NCBI RefSeq assembly: GCF_900101845.1
Contig: NZ_FNAM01000030.1
Location: 1 to 64,000 of the forward strand
DNA: 64,000 nucleotides
Source: Sporomusa acidovorans
GTDB lineage: Bacteria > Bacillota > Negativicutes > Sporomusales > Sporomusaceae
Direction of reading: 5' to 3'
Shown here: one piece after another, positions 31,950 to 42,375 of the stretch
Layout of the letters: each line of letters begins with the position of its first letter
Numbering within the stretch: the first letter of the stretch is position 1
Notes under the pieces: model-generated
The model's input: the letters and a program-made list of their open reading frames with translations, nothing else
The model's database searches: none
What the model was told of the DNA's origin: nothing
Translations under genes and position numbers: made by a program

Positions 31950-32042
31950 AGCGGAATGTATGATGTACCTGATCTTCCTGGCATCGGTCAAGAATTGACA
32001 GAAGATACAATGAAAGCATCAATTGTGGAGAGTGTGAAATAG
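31950..32042 (+). pseudogene. C-terminal remnant of a second enolase-superfamily dehydratase
   Basis: Thirty codons ending in TAG read Y-D-V-P-D-L-P-G-I-G-Q-E-L-T-E-D-T-M-K-A-S-I-V. The intact gene upstream ends Y-K-V-P-D-R-P-G-I-G-Q-E-L-T-P-E-A-I-A-K-S-T-I-V. The match without any upstream frame shows a tandem paralogue lost by deletion. Confidence 0.8.
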
Positions 32043-32130
32043 TACTATCTACCGGAGAGATTATGCCATTAAAGTTAAATGGATCTTGTTTAAAAATCAA
32101 ATATAAACAGGGAAGGATGTAGATAGACAG

Positions 32131-33441
32131 ATGAGTATAGAACAGATGAACATGGCAAATCCCAAGAGCGGTACCCAGTTAAAGCCTACCAACCAACGCT
32201 GGCTGGTGGCAGCCATTTTATTTCTCGCAGTTTTTTTCTCCTATCTTGACAGGGTAAATGTTTCCGTTCTCGTGGTTGATCCGGCGTTTTTAACGGCAAT
32301 GGGCATCTCCGGTGCGGTGGCAAAAGGAATGCTGATGACATCATTCCTAATTGCCTATGGTGTCGGTAATGTAATCCTCAGCCCCTTAGGCGATATTTTC
32401 GGGCCTCGGAAGGCGATGGCAGCTTGTATTGGTATTTGGATTATTTCAATGGTGATCGGGGGCCTGGCGCCGACCTACGCAATCATTACCATCTCGCGGG
32501 TGCTGCTTGGCTTAGGCGAGGCTATGCACTTTCCGATGCAGAGTAAATTTGTAAAACAGTGGTTTCCCCCGCAGGAACGGGGAAAAGCCAATGCCGTATG
32601 GCAGACCGGCATGGCCGTAGCACCGGCTATTGCAATGCCGTTCTTTACCTGGATTATTCATTTTTCCGGCTGGCGTATGAGTTTTTTTGTTCTTGCTGCG
32701 CTAAGTCTTATTCCCTTAATGATGGTATGGTGGTATACGGCCGACTATCCGCGCCAAAGTAAACGCGCGAATCAACTAGAAAAAGACTACATCGAGGCTG
32801 GTCAAGCCAGGGAAGCTGACGCAGCAGAAAAAAATACGGGCGAAGAAAAGCAGGGCATTGTTGCCGCCTTCAAATCATTCGCTGATAATCGTAATTTTTG
32901 GCTGTTGACTTTTTTCTATATGATGCATGTTTCCATCTACTTCGGCACACTGACCTGGCTGCCAAGCTATTTGAAAGAGGCCAGAGGATTCTCGTGGGCG
33001 GCTATGGGGATTTTGTCGTCGCTGCCTTTTGTCCTCGCGGTCGGGACAAAAATTTTATCCGGCTATCTTGCCGATAAACTGCCACGCAGATCATTGATCC
33101 TAATCTTTGAAATGGTCGGAGTCGGCGTGGGTGTCTTTTTCGCGGCCTATGTCGCCGACAACAATATCGCCGCCGCGTTTATGGTTCTAGGCGTAGGGGC
33201 TGTTGGCCTGGGAGGTCCTGCTGCCTGGACGGTGATGCAAAGCGTCGTTCCCAGTAAGGGGGTTGCCTCTGCGGCCGGTTTAATGAATGGACTATCGAAT
33301 GGGGTTTCGGCGTTAGCGCCGGTGGCTATCGGCGGCTTGATTGCTTTTACCGGCACGTATGCAGGCGGATTGTCTTATATTATTGGTTGTAGTGTTGTGG
33401 GATGCATTATGGCAATTATCTTGTACTTAAAGAAAATATAG
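32131..33441 (+). CDS. MFS transporter, anion:cation symporter type
   Basis: 436 residues, twelve membrane helices. Helix 1 ends with F-F-S-Y-L-D-R-V-N-V-S-V-L, typical of the ACS family that imports glucarate, galactonate, phthalate and similar anions with protons. The loop G-D-I-F-G-P-R-K-A-M and R-V-L-L-G-L-G-E-A-M-H-F-P are also family-like. GGGAAGGATG lies upstream of ATG 32131. No GntR operator was found in front of it, so it may be controlled separately from the neighbouring regulon despite its likely related substrate. Confidence 0.88.
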   Translation: MSIEQMNMANPKSGTQLKPTNQRWLVAAILFLAVFFSYLDRVNVSVLVVDPAFLTAMGISGAVAKGMLMTSFLIAYGVGNVILSPLGDIFGPRKAMAACIGIWIISMVIGGLAPTYAIITISRVLLGLGEAMHFPMQSKFVKQWFPPQERGKANAVWQTGMAVAPAIAMPFFTWIIHFSGWRMSFFVLAALSLIPLMMVWWYTADYPRQSKRANQLEKDYIEAGQAREADAAEKNTGEEKQGIVAAFKSFADNRNFWLLTFFYMMHVSIYFGTLTWLPSYLKEARGFSWAAMGILSSLPFVLAVGTKILSGYLADKLPRRSLILIFEMVGVGVGVFFAAYVADNNIAAAFMVLGVGAVGLGGPAAWTVMQSVVPSKGVASAAGLMNGLSNGVSALAPVAIGGLIAFTGTYAGGLSYIIGCSVVGCIMAIILYLKKI

Positions 33442-33610
33442 CAACCATTTTTCAGTATTAGTGTATGGGCTCGCTACGGAACTGGCAGCGGGCGGAGTAA
33501 ACTGTAAGAAATGTAGTTGATTTGCTAGGCAAATTGACTGCATTTCTTGTGTTTGCGATAACGGCTGATTAAGTAATATCTATAAGCAATGTGATTGAGG
33601 GGAAGAAAAT

Positions 33611-34840
33611 TTGACTGAAGACAGTAAGAAAAAGCGGATACTGTGGATCCTGTGCCTTTGTGAAATTGGCGCGATGCTGATCTGCTATAACCTGGCAGCT
33701 GTAATTCCTATCTTGCGTACAGAATGGTCAATATCCAACGATCAGGCCGGAGCGCTATTATCCGTTTTCCAATTAGGCTATGTCATCGCTGCCATATTTA
33801 CCGGCTGGCTGGCAGACAAATATGGCGGTCGTTTGATTTTTGCCCTCAGTGCGATTGAGACCGGGTTAGCGGGACTTGGATTTATCTTATTTGCCGATAA
33901 TTACCAATCGGCGCTTTGGTGGCGGGCATTAGCCGGATTGGGGCAAGGCGGGCTCTATATACCGGGAATACGAATTCTTAGCTCATGGTATTCAAGGCAG
34001 GAGCGGGGACGAATTATTGGAATTTTTACCTGCGCCAATGTATTTGCCTATGCGGGTGCCTACTATCTGGCTTCCGCCTTATCGGTAGCGTATTCGTGGC
34101 AAACAGGGCTGTTCTGGACAACGATATGGGCTTTTCCGGCAGCCTTAGCGGTATTCTTTCTAGTACACGAAAAAAAGACAATTTCCGCTGCGACGCCATT
34201 GGCTACAGCAGAAAAAAAACCTTCTTTTACACTAGCCAGCAAGGCTTTTTGGTTAATTATAGTGGGCTATGTGGGTCATATGTGGGAATTGTATGCTTTC
34301 TGGGGCTGGCTTGGGGCCTACGTTACCTACGCCTTCACGTCTCATGGCTATGATACATCTGTTGCTTTACGTTACGGCGGGACGATCGCAGCTGTTTGTA
34401 CGGCAATGGGAGGGATTTCTCCCGGACTGGGAGGCTGGGTATCCGATAAATACGGACGTTGTCTTTCCGCCACAACACTTATGCTCATAAGCGGCTGCTG
34501 TGCATTGCTTTTCGGATGGTTAGCCGACCTTTCCCTGTGGCTGTTGATTATAGTAGGTTTGGTCTATGGGTTCTTTATTGTAGCTGATTCGGCTATATTC
34601 AAAGCGGGCCTTACTGAGCTAGTGCCAGCCCATGCTATGGGCTCAGCCTTAGGGGTGCAGTCTGTATTAGGTTTTGGCATTACGGTAATTACGCCGCGCT
34701 TATTTGGAATGATCGTAGATAATTACAGCTGGGGGTGGGCGTTTTCTTTTTTGGCGATAGGGCCTTTTTTAGGCATTATTTGTATGCTGCTGCTGCGTGG
34801 TCAGCCGGAAGCCTGGCGCATGGCTAGTGGCAAAAGATAA
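33611..34840 (+). CDS. MFS transporter
   Basis: 409 residues from TTG 33611, with GAGGGGAAG eight nt upstream. Twelve membrane helices; the loop-2/3 motif is G-W-L-A-D-K-Y-G-G-R and its second-half counterpart G-G-W-V-S-D-K-Y-G-R. Helix 1 carries I-C-Y-N-L-A-A-V-I-P. The substrate is unknown. The cupin gene begins 14 nt after its stop, and a soluble chemoreceptor-like gene follows, so the three form a likely operon for uptake and sensing of one compound. Confidence 0.87.
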   Translation: MTEDSKKKRILWILCLCEIGAMLICYNLAAVIPILRTEWSISNDQAGALLSVFQLGYVIAAIFTGWLADKYGGRLIFALSAIETGLAGLGFILFADNYQSALWWRALAGLGQGGLYIPGIRILSSWYSRQERGRIIGIFTCANVFAYAGAYYLASALSVAYSWQTGLFWTTIWAFPAALAVFFLVHEKKTISAATPLATAEKKPSFTLASKAFWLIIVGYVGHMWELYAFWGWLGAYVTYAFTSHGYDTSVALRYGGTIAAVCTAMGGISPGLGGWVSDKYGRCLSATTLMLISGCCALLFGWLADLSLWLLIIVGLVYGFFIVADSAIFKAGLTELVPAHAMGSALGVQSVLGFGITVITPRLFGMIVDNYSWGWAFSFLAIGPFLGIICMLLLRGQPEAWRMASGKR

Positions 34841-34854
34841 AAAGGGGGATTTTT

Positions 34855-35220
34855 ATGACAAAGTTGGAAAATTCATCAGGGGATTGGCGCTATTTGGATC
34901 AGATTCCCTGGAAAGATCATTTAACTGCCGCCGGGGTAAAAATTAAACCTTATATTTCTCAAAAAGAGCATGATCTAGATGTTACCTGCATGTTGGTCAA
35001 GGTGCCAGTGGGGATGGAAGTGGCGGAACATATTCATCCGCAGCAAGACGACATTCTTTTCCCCTTGTCGGGAAAAGCTGTCATGTGGATTGACGGTGTA
35101 GGCGATTTTCCATTAATTCCTGGTGTGGCGGTTAGAGTACCCAAAGGAGTACGGCACAAAATTTATGACGTTAAGGAAGAATTGTTGATTCATGACGTGT
35201 TTTTTCCGGCACTGATTTAG
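34855..35220 (+). CDS. Cupin-domain protein
   Basis: 121 residues forming one small cupin barrel. Motif 1 is [15 protein letters not shown] (His pair plus Gln/Asp in place of the usual Glu) and motif 2 is [10 protein letters not shown] metal site is plausible. Such cupins isomerise or epimerise sugars, or bind small acids. AAAGGGGGA precedes ATG 34855. Tight coupling to the MFS gene suggests that it acts on the transported compound, but the reaction cannot be named. Confidence 0.82.
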   Translation: MTKLENSSGDWRYLDQIPWKDHLTAAGVKIKPYISQKEHDLDVTCMLVKVPVGMEVAEHIHPQQDDILFPLSGKAVMWIDGVGDFPLIPGVAVRVPKGVRHKIYDVKEELLIHDVFFPALI

Positions 35221-35278
35221 TGCATCTGAATGGAAAATGGCATTACAACTTGAGAATTTTTTTATGAAAGGGAGAAAT

Positions 35279-36112
35279 ATGAGCGATAATCAAGAGATGT
35301 TAGATAAATTTGCGGCAGTATTGCCGTTGATTCACAGAGCTTTTGACGGTGAAATAGGGATTGCTCTTACAGATACCGAAAAATTTCTTATGTATCATCC
35401 GGCGAAAGATCTTGTTTTTCCAACTAAGCTCAACACTCCTCCGTTCCGTGACGGTTCTGCAGTAGCTATACTCATGCGTAAAAAAATTCCTTACCTAAAA
35501 ATGAATATGGATAGCCAATTACACGGGTTTCCCTACAGAGTAATGGTGGTGGCTATTCATAACGATCATGAAGAAACAATTGGGGCGATAGTCATTTCTC
35601 AGTCGCTGGATCAGCAGGCAACCTTAAAAAATATGGCGGGCGACTTGCTAAATCATATAAGCACATTAGCTAGTACATCGGAAGAGATTACCGCACAATC
35701 CGAGGAGATAGCCGGTATTACCCGGGTACTGGCTGAGGCAGCGAAAGAATCGCAACAACAGGTTTTAGAGACTAATAACGTGCTTGGTTTTATCAAAGAT
35801 ATTGCTAATCAGACAAATTTGCTGGGACTTAACGCTGCTATTGAAGCCGCCAGAGTTGGTGAGCAGGGACGTGGCTTTGGTGTTGTAGCTGAAGAAATAC
35901 GTAAATTGGCAACCAACAGTACGGAATCCATTGCGAAAATTACTGCTATCTTAAGCGGAATTCAATCCGGTAGTACGTCTACCTATAGCCAAATCATCCA
36001 TGTGGAAGAAGGCATCTCCCAGGTTACTGATGCGATTGCTCATATGGCAGGTGCGATGCAGGAATTGCGGGCAATGGCACATTTGCTTGATGCGAAGGCT
36101 GAAGAATTCTAA
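35279..36112 (+). CDS. Soluble methyl-accepting-chemotaxis-like signalling protein
   Basis: 277 residues from ATG 35279 (AAAGGGAG upstream); ATG 35237 is in frame without a ribosome site. Residues 1-115 are a small sensor without membrane helices ([15 protein letters not shown] near 18-32). Residues about 125-277 are a short MCP signalling hairpin with the tip [26 protein letters not shown]. No HAMP or transmembrane segment is present, so it is cytoplasmic. It could sense the compound imported by the preceding carrier. Confidence 0.85.
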   Translation: MSDNQEMLDKFAAVLPLIHRAFDGEIGIALTDTEKFLMYHPAKDLVFPTKLNTPPFRDGSAVAILMRKKIPYLKMNMDSQLHGFPYRVMVVAIHNDHEETIGAIVISQSLDQQATLKNMAGDLLNHISTLASTSEEITAQSEEIAGITRVLAEAAKESQQQVLETNNVLGFIKDIANQTNLLGLNAAIEAARVGEQGRGFGVVAEEIRKLATNSTESIAKITAILSGIQSGSTSTYSQIIHVEEGISQVTDAIAHMAGAMQELRAMAHLLDAKAEEF

Positions 36113-36309
36113 TGAGATACTGCATAAGTGGGCTAAATCTCCGGAGTTTTCATTACCCTGGATTTGGTGATTGCTATCAGGGATGCTCTAGTCAGTTGCT
36201 GGATTGGCGGCGGATTTTGTATGCTGATCTTAACGTTGCAAAAGTAGTAGTCATTAATGAAAGTAAGAATAGTAGTCGACAGTGTACCGATTAGTCTGTG
36301 TAATGCCAC
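36113..36309. other. Spacer with a 60-codon frame of doubtful reality
   Basis: An ATG overlapping the chemoreceptor stop (36112) opens 60 codons to 36294. The peptide has no recognised pattern and no separate ribosome site. The other frames are also partly open, as in a decayed gene. Confidence 0.35.
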
Positions 36310-36338
36310 AGGCGGGACGAAATTATTCCCGCCTTTCC
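36310..36338 (+). terminator. Rho-independent terminator
   Basis: AGGCGGGA (36310-36317) pairs with TCCCGCCT (36327-36334), followed by TTCCTT. It closes the carrier/cupin/chemoreceptor unit. Confidence 0.6.
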
Positions 36339-36426
36339 TTCATGGTTGTGAGGACTAAAGGAAATCAGCAATAAAGAATGATATTAGTAATAAGATGCTT
36401 TGTTTTCTGAAGGGACGGGTGAAATT

Positions 36427-38382
36427 TTGAAACGTAAATTAATGACATTATTGGTTTTAATCGGTATTGTTCCACTATGCTTTTTGTCATTCTTCGCTTA
36501 TTGGCAAATTAGCACTGCGATGCAAGACGAATATAAGAGTGCCGGGATTTCTAAGGTTGGCGGCCTGCGGCTGGAAGTGGATTCCTTGCTCCAGCGGAAT
36601 ATGTACGGGCTTAAAACTATTGCTAACTCCGGCAGCGCAAAAAATATGGATATCGTTGCCGGCAAGGAAGTTTTGGTTAATGCGGCAGCAGTCTATACGG
36701 ACATTTCGCCCATTGCCATCGTTAACGGGCAAGGAATGCATATTGTCAGAAATGATAACAACCGGTTGCCGGATGTATCCAAAAGGCCCTATTTTAAGGA
36801 AGTTATGCAAGGGGCTGACGATGTGGTTTCCGATGTTTTAATCGGACAAACCAACGGACATCCGATGGTGATTTTGGCGACACCTGTAAAGAATCAATCA
36901 GGTTCGGTAATCGGCGCTATCCAGGGATCATTGGATTTGACCACTTTGAGCGGGTTTATTGCTGAGCGATCAAAAGAGGGAGATACGGCCTATATTGTGG
37001 ACAGAGAAGGAAAAATTCTCGCCCATCCTGATAGCGCGGTTGTCGACGAACGCAAAGATGTAAATCAGCTTAGTTATGTACAACAGGTTTTAAACGGTCA
37101 GGAAGGGACCATGGATATAACAGGCAGTAACGGTGAAAAGCGATTGGTTAGTTATGCCCGGGATCCCTATACCGGTTGGGGAATTTGCATTGAACAGTCT
37201 TACGACCGATATCGGGCAGAGGTACGTAAGTTGATCATAACAGACACAATCATACTGATTATGACAATTATTATTGTGGTCGCTGTTGGCTATTTCTTTG
37301 CCAGGAAAACGGTGAAGCCTATTTTGAGTTTAGTTGAGGTTACCAATGAAGTGAAGAATGGCAATCTTATTATAAAAGTTAACAAAAACTCCAATGATGA
37401 GATCGGATTGTTGGCAGAAAACTTTGGCGCTATGCTGGAAAGCTTGCGTTTATTAGTTCAGAAAGTGTCTGTTTCCTCGGAGCAGGTTACAGCATCCAGC
37501 CAACAGCTGACGGCTACTTCAGAGCAGTCGGCTCAAGCAGCAGGCAGTATCGCCGATGCCGTTACCCATATTGCGGAAGAAACTACAAAACAAAGCGATA
37601 TTGTCGATGGAATGAATACATTGGTCAAAGAAATTTCCGGAGACATTGACACGGCAGCAGCCAACGCACGCCAGGCGGCCGAAGCGGCAGAGCAGTCGGC
37701 GGAAACAGCGGCGCAAGGGGAAAAACAAATTAATTTGGCCGTAAATCAAATGGAAAATATTGAAAAAACCGTCGCCTGTTCCGCTACTGCAGTTGCCGAG
37801 TTAGGTAAGCAGTCTCAGGCGATCGGCCAGATTGTAAGTACGATTACAACATTGGCGAACCAGACCAATCTTTTGGCTCTAAATGCGGCAATCGAGGCTG
37901 CACGTGCCGGCGAAGCAGGCAAAGGCTTTGCGGTTGTGGCGGAGGAAGTACGGAAATTAGCTGAGCAATCGGGAGATGCCGCCAAACAAGTCAGTGAAAT
38001 CATTTCAACCATTCAGATTGAAACAGATAAAGCTGTTAAAACTATGGAATCCGGGTCCGGCGAGGTGCAAAGCGGTGTAGCGGTTATCAAGACTACGGGG
38101 GAAGCCTTCCACGATATTGTTGTCCTTGTAAACAAAGTATCAGAACAAGTGACGCAAAGCTGTCAGCTTTTGGAAGGCATTGCTGCCGGTAGCAGCAAAC
38201 TCATGGAAGCAAATCAAAAAGTTGAGGATATAACCAAGACGACTGCCGCTCAGAGCGAAACAATTTCCGCTTCTACCCAGCAACAGTCGGCATCGGTGGA
38301 AGAAATTGCCGCCTCCAGCCAGGAACTTGCCCGTATGGCCGAAGAGTTATCCAGACTTGTGAACCATTTTACCTATAAATAA
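36427..38382 (+). CDS. Methyl-accepting chemotaxis protein (dCache-HAMP-MCP)
   Basis: 651 residues from TTG 36427, giving M-K-R-K-L; an upstream TTG at 36400 is possible. Helix 1 spans about residues 5-25. A periplasmic dCache domain follows to about residue 270 ([32 protein letters not shown]). Then come helix 2, HAMP (about 300-350) and the MCP signalling domain with tip [28 protein letters not shown]. It steers flagellar motility toward a small extracellular ligand, perhaps an organic or amino acid. Confidence 0.92.
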   Translation: MKRKLMTLLVLIGIVPLCFLSFFAYWQISTAMQDEYKSAGISKVGGLRLEVDSLLQRNMYGLKTIANSGSAKNMDIVAGKEVLVNAAAVYTDISPIAIVNGQGMHIVRNDNNRLPDVSKRPYFKEVMQGADDVVSDVLIGQTNGHPMVILATPVKNQSGSVIGAIQGSLDLTTLSGFIAERSKEGDTAYIVDREGKILAHPDSAVVDERKDVNQLSYVQQVLNGQEGTMDITGSNGEKRLVSYARDPYTGWGICIEQSYDRYRAEVRKLIITDTIILIMTIIIVVAVGYFFARKTVKPILSLVEVTNEVKNGNLIIKVNKNSNDEIGLLAENFGAMLESLRLLVQKVSVSSEQVTASSQQLTATSEQSAQAAGSIADAVTHIAEETTKQSDIVDGMNTLVKEISGDIDTAAANARQAAEAAEQSAETAAQGEKQINLAVNQMENIEKTVACSATAVAELGKQSQAIGQIVSTITTLANQTNLLALNAAIEAARAGEAGKGFAVVAEEVRKLAEQSGDAAKQVSEIISTIQIETDKAVKTMESGSGEVQSGVAVIKTTGEAFHDIVVLVNKVSEQVTQSCQLLEGIAAGSSKLMEANQKVEDITKTTAAQSETISASTQQQSASVEEIAASSQELARMAEELSRLVNHFTYK

Positions 38383-38475
38383 AATTCAGTCTACTATTTT
38401 TAGTTTTTGGGAGACAGGTTATCCGCTTACTAATTAATTTCATTCCTTTTTTAAATGTCATCTAACTTGCTCATG

Positions 38476-38524
38476 GCGGATGAGAGATGTAGAAAGAAGT
38501 GATTCATAAACATCTCTCATCCGC
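38476..38524. terminator. Perfect 15-bp hairpin upstream of dmsA
   Basis: GCGGATGAGAGATGT (38476-38490) and ACATCTCTCATCCGC (38510-38524) are exact complements around a 19-nt loop. It ends 32 nt before the dmsA start. It could terminate the chemoreceptor transcript or act in the dms leader. Confidence 0.65.
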
Positions 38525-38556
38525 TTCCTAGTTTTGTATTTTGGAGGTCGTAGAAC

Positions 38557-40902
38557 ATGTATCAGATTACCAGGAGAAATTTTTTAAAACTATCAGGCGC
38601 ATTAGCCGGTACTGCGTTTATAGCGAGCCCAACCGGATATTTTTCCTTTAAGTCAAGGGCTGCGGCTGCCCCGGTGGACGATGAAACCCATATTGTGCCG
38701 GTTGTTTGCAACCATAATTGCGGCGGTCGCTGTCAACTCAAAGCTTATGTACGGAATGGCAAAATCATCAGACTTATTACCGATGATTCACCGGATACGG
38801 AAAAGATGCCCCAACTACGGGCTTGTCTTAGGGGGCGTTCTACTGCCAACCGATTATACCATCCTAACCGGCTCAAATACCCAATGAAGCGTGTAGGTAA
38901 GCGGGGGGAAGGCAAATTCGAGCGTATTTCCTGGGATGAGGCTACCAGCCTTATTGCTCAAAACCTGAGGGAGGTACTCGATAAATATGGAAATCATGCC
39001 GTGTATATACAATATGGCACAGGTGACCGGGGAGCTGTTTCCGGCCGGTTTAGTGCCTTCCGGTTGATGAATTTGCTGGGAGGCTATTTAAGTTATTATA
39101 ATAGCTACAGTTCTGCCTGTGCTAACTATGCTGCTCCTTATATACTGGGCAAAGAGCTTGATAACAACGGCTACGATACCTTAGTGTACTCCAAGTTGAT
39201 TATTTTAAACGGTTTTAACCCGGCCGAAACTGTTTTTGAAACGAACTCCAACTATTGGCTGGCAAAGGCCAAAGCAGCGGGTGCAAAGATCATTGTCATT
39301 GATCCGCGCTATTCGGAGACAGCCGCAACTTTTGCCGATCAATGGATTCCCATAAAGCCCACCACCGACACAGCTCTTTTTGTGGCGATGGCCTACGTTA
39401 TCATTCAGGAAAATCTCCAGGATCAAGCTTTCTTGGATAACTATTGCCTGGGCTTTGATGAAGCTCATATGCCGGAAGGGGTTCCTGCAGGCAATTCTTT
39501 TAACAGTTATGTTTTGGGTGTGGGGGACGGTCAGCCGAAAACCCCTGAATGGGCTGAGGCAATTACCGGCATAGGCGCCTTAACTATTCGTCAACTGGCA
39601 CGTGATTATGCCACAATCAAGCCCGCCCAACTGATGCAGGGGCTTGGGCCGCAGCGTCATGCTCAGGGGGAGCTATCAGTACGGATGGGTGCGGTTTTGG
39701 CAGCTATGACCGGAAATATCGGCAAGTTGGGCGGTGGCAGCGGCACCGGCGAAGGCGGCAGAAAGAACAGTTTAAAAATTAAAACGACCTTACCTGTTGG
39801 CACCAATCCTGTCAAAGCATCTATTCCGGTGTTCCTGTGGACGGATGCTGTTGTGCGGGGTACAGAAATGACGGCGGCTGACGGGGTAAAAAATGGTCCC
39901 CTCACAAGCAATATAAAATTTATCTGGAATATGGCCAGCAATACATTAATAAACCAGCATTCAGATATTAATAAAACAATTAAAATCCTGCAAGATGAGA
40001 ATTTAATACAGTTTATTGTAGCCTCCGACCATTTTATTACCCCCAGCCTCAAGTTTGCAGATGTCATTTTGCCCTCCGATCACGCCTTTGAACGGGATGA
40101 TCTTGGCTATCCCTGGTCTGGCGACCAGTATGTAGTCTTGGGCAGCAAAGCCGTAGAAGCACCGGGTGAGTGTAAGCGTGATTATTGGTGGATTAGTCAG
40201 GTAGCGGATAAGATGGGGATAGGAGTTCGCTTTACCGAAGGAAAAAGTGATGTAGACTGGTTAAAGCAAATTGTGGCTGACGCCCAGAAGAGTGAGCCGG
40301 GTTTTCCTAGTTGGGAAGAACTAAAACAAGCCGGCTGTTTTAAAAAAGAAGCCAACCTCCATGTAGCTTATGCCAAACAAATCAGTGATTCGGAAAAATA
40401 TCCCTTTAAAACTCCTTCAGGAAAGATTGAGATCTTCTCTAAGACTCTGTTTGCTATGAATCATCCGGAAATTCCCGGTGTGCCTAAATATATTGCCGCC
40501 TGGGAAGGGCCTTCCGATCCATTGATTGAAAAATTTCCGCTGCAATGCATTGGCCCTCATATTAAACGGCGGACGCATTCTATTTTTGACGAAACGCCCT
40601 GGCTGGAAGAAGCCGAGGGCCAGACTATGTGGATGCATCCCGATGACGCCGCTGTCAGGGGCATCAGTAATGGAAGCAAAGTCAAGGTCTTTAATGATCG
40701 TGGTGCCCTTATTATTCCTGTCCAGCTTACGCAACGCATTCGTCCGGGAGTTGTTGCCATTCCGCAAGGTGCTTGGTACACCCCGGACGCAGCAGGCGTT
40801 TGCCAACGTGGATGTATCAATATTCTGACCAGCCAGCGGCCCACTCCCTTAGCCCATGGCAACGCCCAGCATACTTTATTGGTTCAGGTAACCAAGCTGT
40901 AA
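38557..40902 (+). CDS. dmsA: DMSO-reductase-family molybdopterin catalytic subunit (DmsA-like)
   Basis: 781 residues. The Tat leader R-R-N-F-L-K-L-S-G-A (residues 6-15) implies folded export. The N-terminal 4Fe-4S site reads C-N-H-N-C-G-G-R-C near 49-57, with a fourth Cys in R-A-C-L-R-G-R-S. R-L-K-Y-P-M-K-R-V-G-K-R-G-E-G-K-F-E-R-I-S-W closely matches DmsA. The Mo region Y-S-S-A-C (about 187) offers a Ser ligand as in DMSO reductases. It reduces S- or N-oxides outside the membrane, receiving electrons from DmsB/DmsC. GGAGGTCG precedes ATG 38557. The true substrate is uncertain within this broad family. Confidence 0.88.
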   Translation: MYQITRRNFLKLSGALAGTAFIASPTGYFSFKSRAAAAPVDDETHIVPVVCNHNCGGRCQLKAYVRNGKIIRLITDDSPDTEKMPQLRACLRGRSTANRLYHPNRLKYPMKRVGKRGEGKFERISWDEATSLIAQNLREVLDKYGNHAVYIQYGTGDRGAVSGRFSAFRLMNLLGGYLSYYNSYSSACANYAAPYILGKELDNNGYDTLVYSKLIILNGFNPAETVFETNSNYWLAKAKAAGAKIIVIDPRYSETAATFADQWIPIKPTTDTALFVAMAYVIIQENLQDQAFLDNYCLGFDEAHMPEGVPAGNSFNSYVLGVGDGQPKTPEWAEAITGIGALTIRQLARDYATIKPAQLMQGLGPQRHAQGELSVRMGAVLAAMTGNIGKLGGGSGTGEGGRKNSLKIKTTLPVGTNPVKASIPVFLWTDAVVRGTEMTAADGVKNGPLTSNIKFIWNMASNTLINQHSDINKTIKILQDENLIQFIVASDHFITPSLKFADVILPSDHAFERDDLGYPWSGDQYVVLGSKAVEAPGECKRDYWWISQVADKMGIGVRFTEGKSDVDWLKQIVADAQKSEPGFPSWEELKQAGCFKKEANLHVAYAKQISDSEKYPFKTPSGKIEIFSKTLFAMNHPEIPGVPKYIAAWEGPSDPLIEKFPLQCIGPHIKRRTHSIFDETPWLEEAEGQTMWMHPDDAAVRGISNGSKVKVFNDRGALIIPVQLTQRIRPGVVAIPQGAWYTPDAAGVCQRGCINILTSQRPTPLAHGNAQHTLLVQVTKL

Positions 40903-40919
40903 GGAAAGGAGAATTTGTG

Positions 40920-41489
40920 ATGAATAGTAATCAATTGGCATTTTTCGTCGATACCACCAAATGCATTAATTGCAAAACCTGTGAAATTGCCTGCAAGGAT
41001 ATTAATCAAGCAGCTCAAGGTCAGCGGTTAAGAAAAGTCCGCACCATCGAAGGCGGCGATTTCCCCAAAGTTTATGTATATAATATTTCCATGTCCTGCA
41101 ACCATTGTGAAGACCCGGCCTGCGTCAAAGTTTGTCCGGCCAAGGCCTATACGAAAAGAGCGGAAGACGGTCTCGTAATTCATAATCCTGAGCGGTGCAT
41201 TGGCTGTAAATATTGTACATGGGCTTGTCCTTATGGCGCACCGCAGTTTAGTGCCGTTAGCGGTAAAGTGAAAAAATGTAATATGTGTTTGGAAAACGTA
41301 AAAGACGGTGAACAGCCCGCCTGTGTAGCAGCCTGCCCTATGCGGGCTATTGAAATGGGAAAACTCTCTGATTTTGTTAGTCGCCCTGGTGCTACGATTG
41401 CCATCCGTCATATTCCCTCGCCGGATCTTACTAAACCATCTTCCCGTTATAAGGTAAAACCGGAAGCCATGAAGGGAGGAAACCTATAA
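40920..41489 (+). CDS. dmsB: DMSO reductase iron-sulfur subunit (DmsB-like)
   Basis: 189 residues from ATG 40920 (GAAAGGAG upstream). Four ferredoxin-type Cys clusters are visible: C-I-N-C-K-T-C-E-I-A-C, C-N-H-C-E-D-P-A-C-V-K-V-C-P, C-I-G-C-K-Y-C-T-W-A-C-P and C-N-M-C plus C-V-A-A-C-P. Together they hold four 4Fe-4S clusters. It relays electrons from the membrane anchor to DmsA and is carried across by the Tat signal of DmsA. It starts 17 nt after dmsA and overlaps dmsC by 1 nt (TAATG). Confidence 0.92.
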   Translation: MNSNQLAFFVDTTKCINCKTCEIACKDINQAAQGQRLRKVRTIEGGDFPKVYVYNISMSCNHCEDPACVKVCPAKAYTKRAEDGLVIHNPERCIGCKYCTWACPYGAPQFSAVSGKVKKCNMCLENVKDGEQPACVAACPMRAIEMGKLSDFVSRPGATIAIRHIPSPDLTKPSSRYKVKPEAMKGGNL

Positions 41490-42337
41490 TGGAGTGGTCC
41501 TTGATACTATTTACTACTGCGTTGCAACTGGCTTGTGGTTTAAGTCTGGCTACAATATGGCTAAAATATAAAACCATCTCTAATTCCTATACTAGAATTG
41601 CCGCTATGGCCGTTTTTCCTATAGCAGTCTGTGGCATGTTAGTTGCTATGTTTCATTTAGGTAAACCGGCTAATGGCGTCTATGCATTGATGAATATCGG
41701 CACGTCCTGGCTGAGTAGGGAAAATCTATTAAGCAGTGCCTTTGCCGGTGCTGCTTGCTTATACAGTTTTACCTGGTGGAAGCACAAGGAGAGTTATCAG
41801 ACGCTGTTGGGGGTACTCACCAGCCTTCTTGGTGTTTGTGCTGTTGCCGCCAGTGCCATGGTGTACCAGATTCCCACGCAAATAATATGGAATTCTGGTT
41901 GGGTGCTGCTGTCCTTTTTTGCTACTACTCTATTATTTAGCTCTTTTGCGGTATTTTTTCTCAGTGCCTCAACCGGTAAACAACCTGTAGCTAAAAGTTC
42001 ATTGTTTATTATGGGAATATGCGGGATTGCTCTGCTTATTTCCGTATTGTGGATGATGTCAATACTGGGTCAGGCAACTGGAGATCCGTATTTAACAGCA
42101 AAACTTCAGTATGTTTATAAAATAGTGACCGGCGAATATTTACCATGGCTTTTGGTTTATATGCTCTTTGCCTGTTTACTGCCTATCGGCCTGATGCTTA
42201 CGTATTGGTCAGGAGAGAAGGCAAATAACGTGAATTTCCGGTTTGGTCTTGTCAGCTTTGTTTTTATCTTGCTGGGGTCGCTTGCCGGACGATCCTTGTT
42301 GTATATAGTGGGGCCGGACAATTTTTTGCCATTTTAG
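41489..42337 (+). CDS. dmsC: DMSO reductase membrane anchor (DmsC-like)
   Basis: 282 residues with eight predicted membrane helices and the DmsC pattern A-M-F-H-L-G-K-P-A-N near residue 55 and S-W-L-S-R-E-N-L near 75. It oxidises menaquinol and passes electrons to DmsB. The start overlaps the dmsB stop. Cofactor-binding haem residues are not expected in this family. It completes a three-gene respiratory oxidoreductase. Confidence 0.88.
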   Translation: MEWSLILFTTALQLACGLSLATIWLKYKTISNSYTRIAAMAVFPIAVCGMLVAMFHLGKPANGVYALMNIGTSWLSRENLLSSAFAGAACLYSFTWWKHKESYQTLLGVLTSLLGVCAVAASAMVYQIPTQIIWNSGWVLLSFFATTLLFSSFAVFFLSASTGKQPVAKSSLFIMGICGIALLISVLWMMSILGQATGDPYLTAKLQYVYKIVTGEYLPWLLVYMLFACLLPIGLMLTYWSGEKANNVNFRFGLVSFVFILLGSLAGRSLLYIVGPDNFLPF

Positions 42338-42375
42338 TATGAATTCCCCTGAAGGCAAATTTCCTTTTTATTGCT

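Noticed and set aside
36112-36294. 60-codon ORF overlapping the chemoreceptor stop
   Set aside because: No ribosome site of its own and no recognised motif; the other frames are also partly open, as in decayed DNA.
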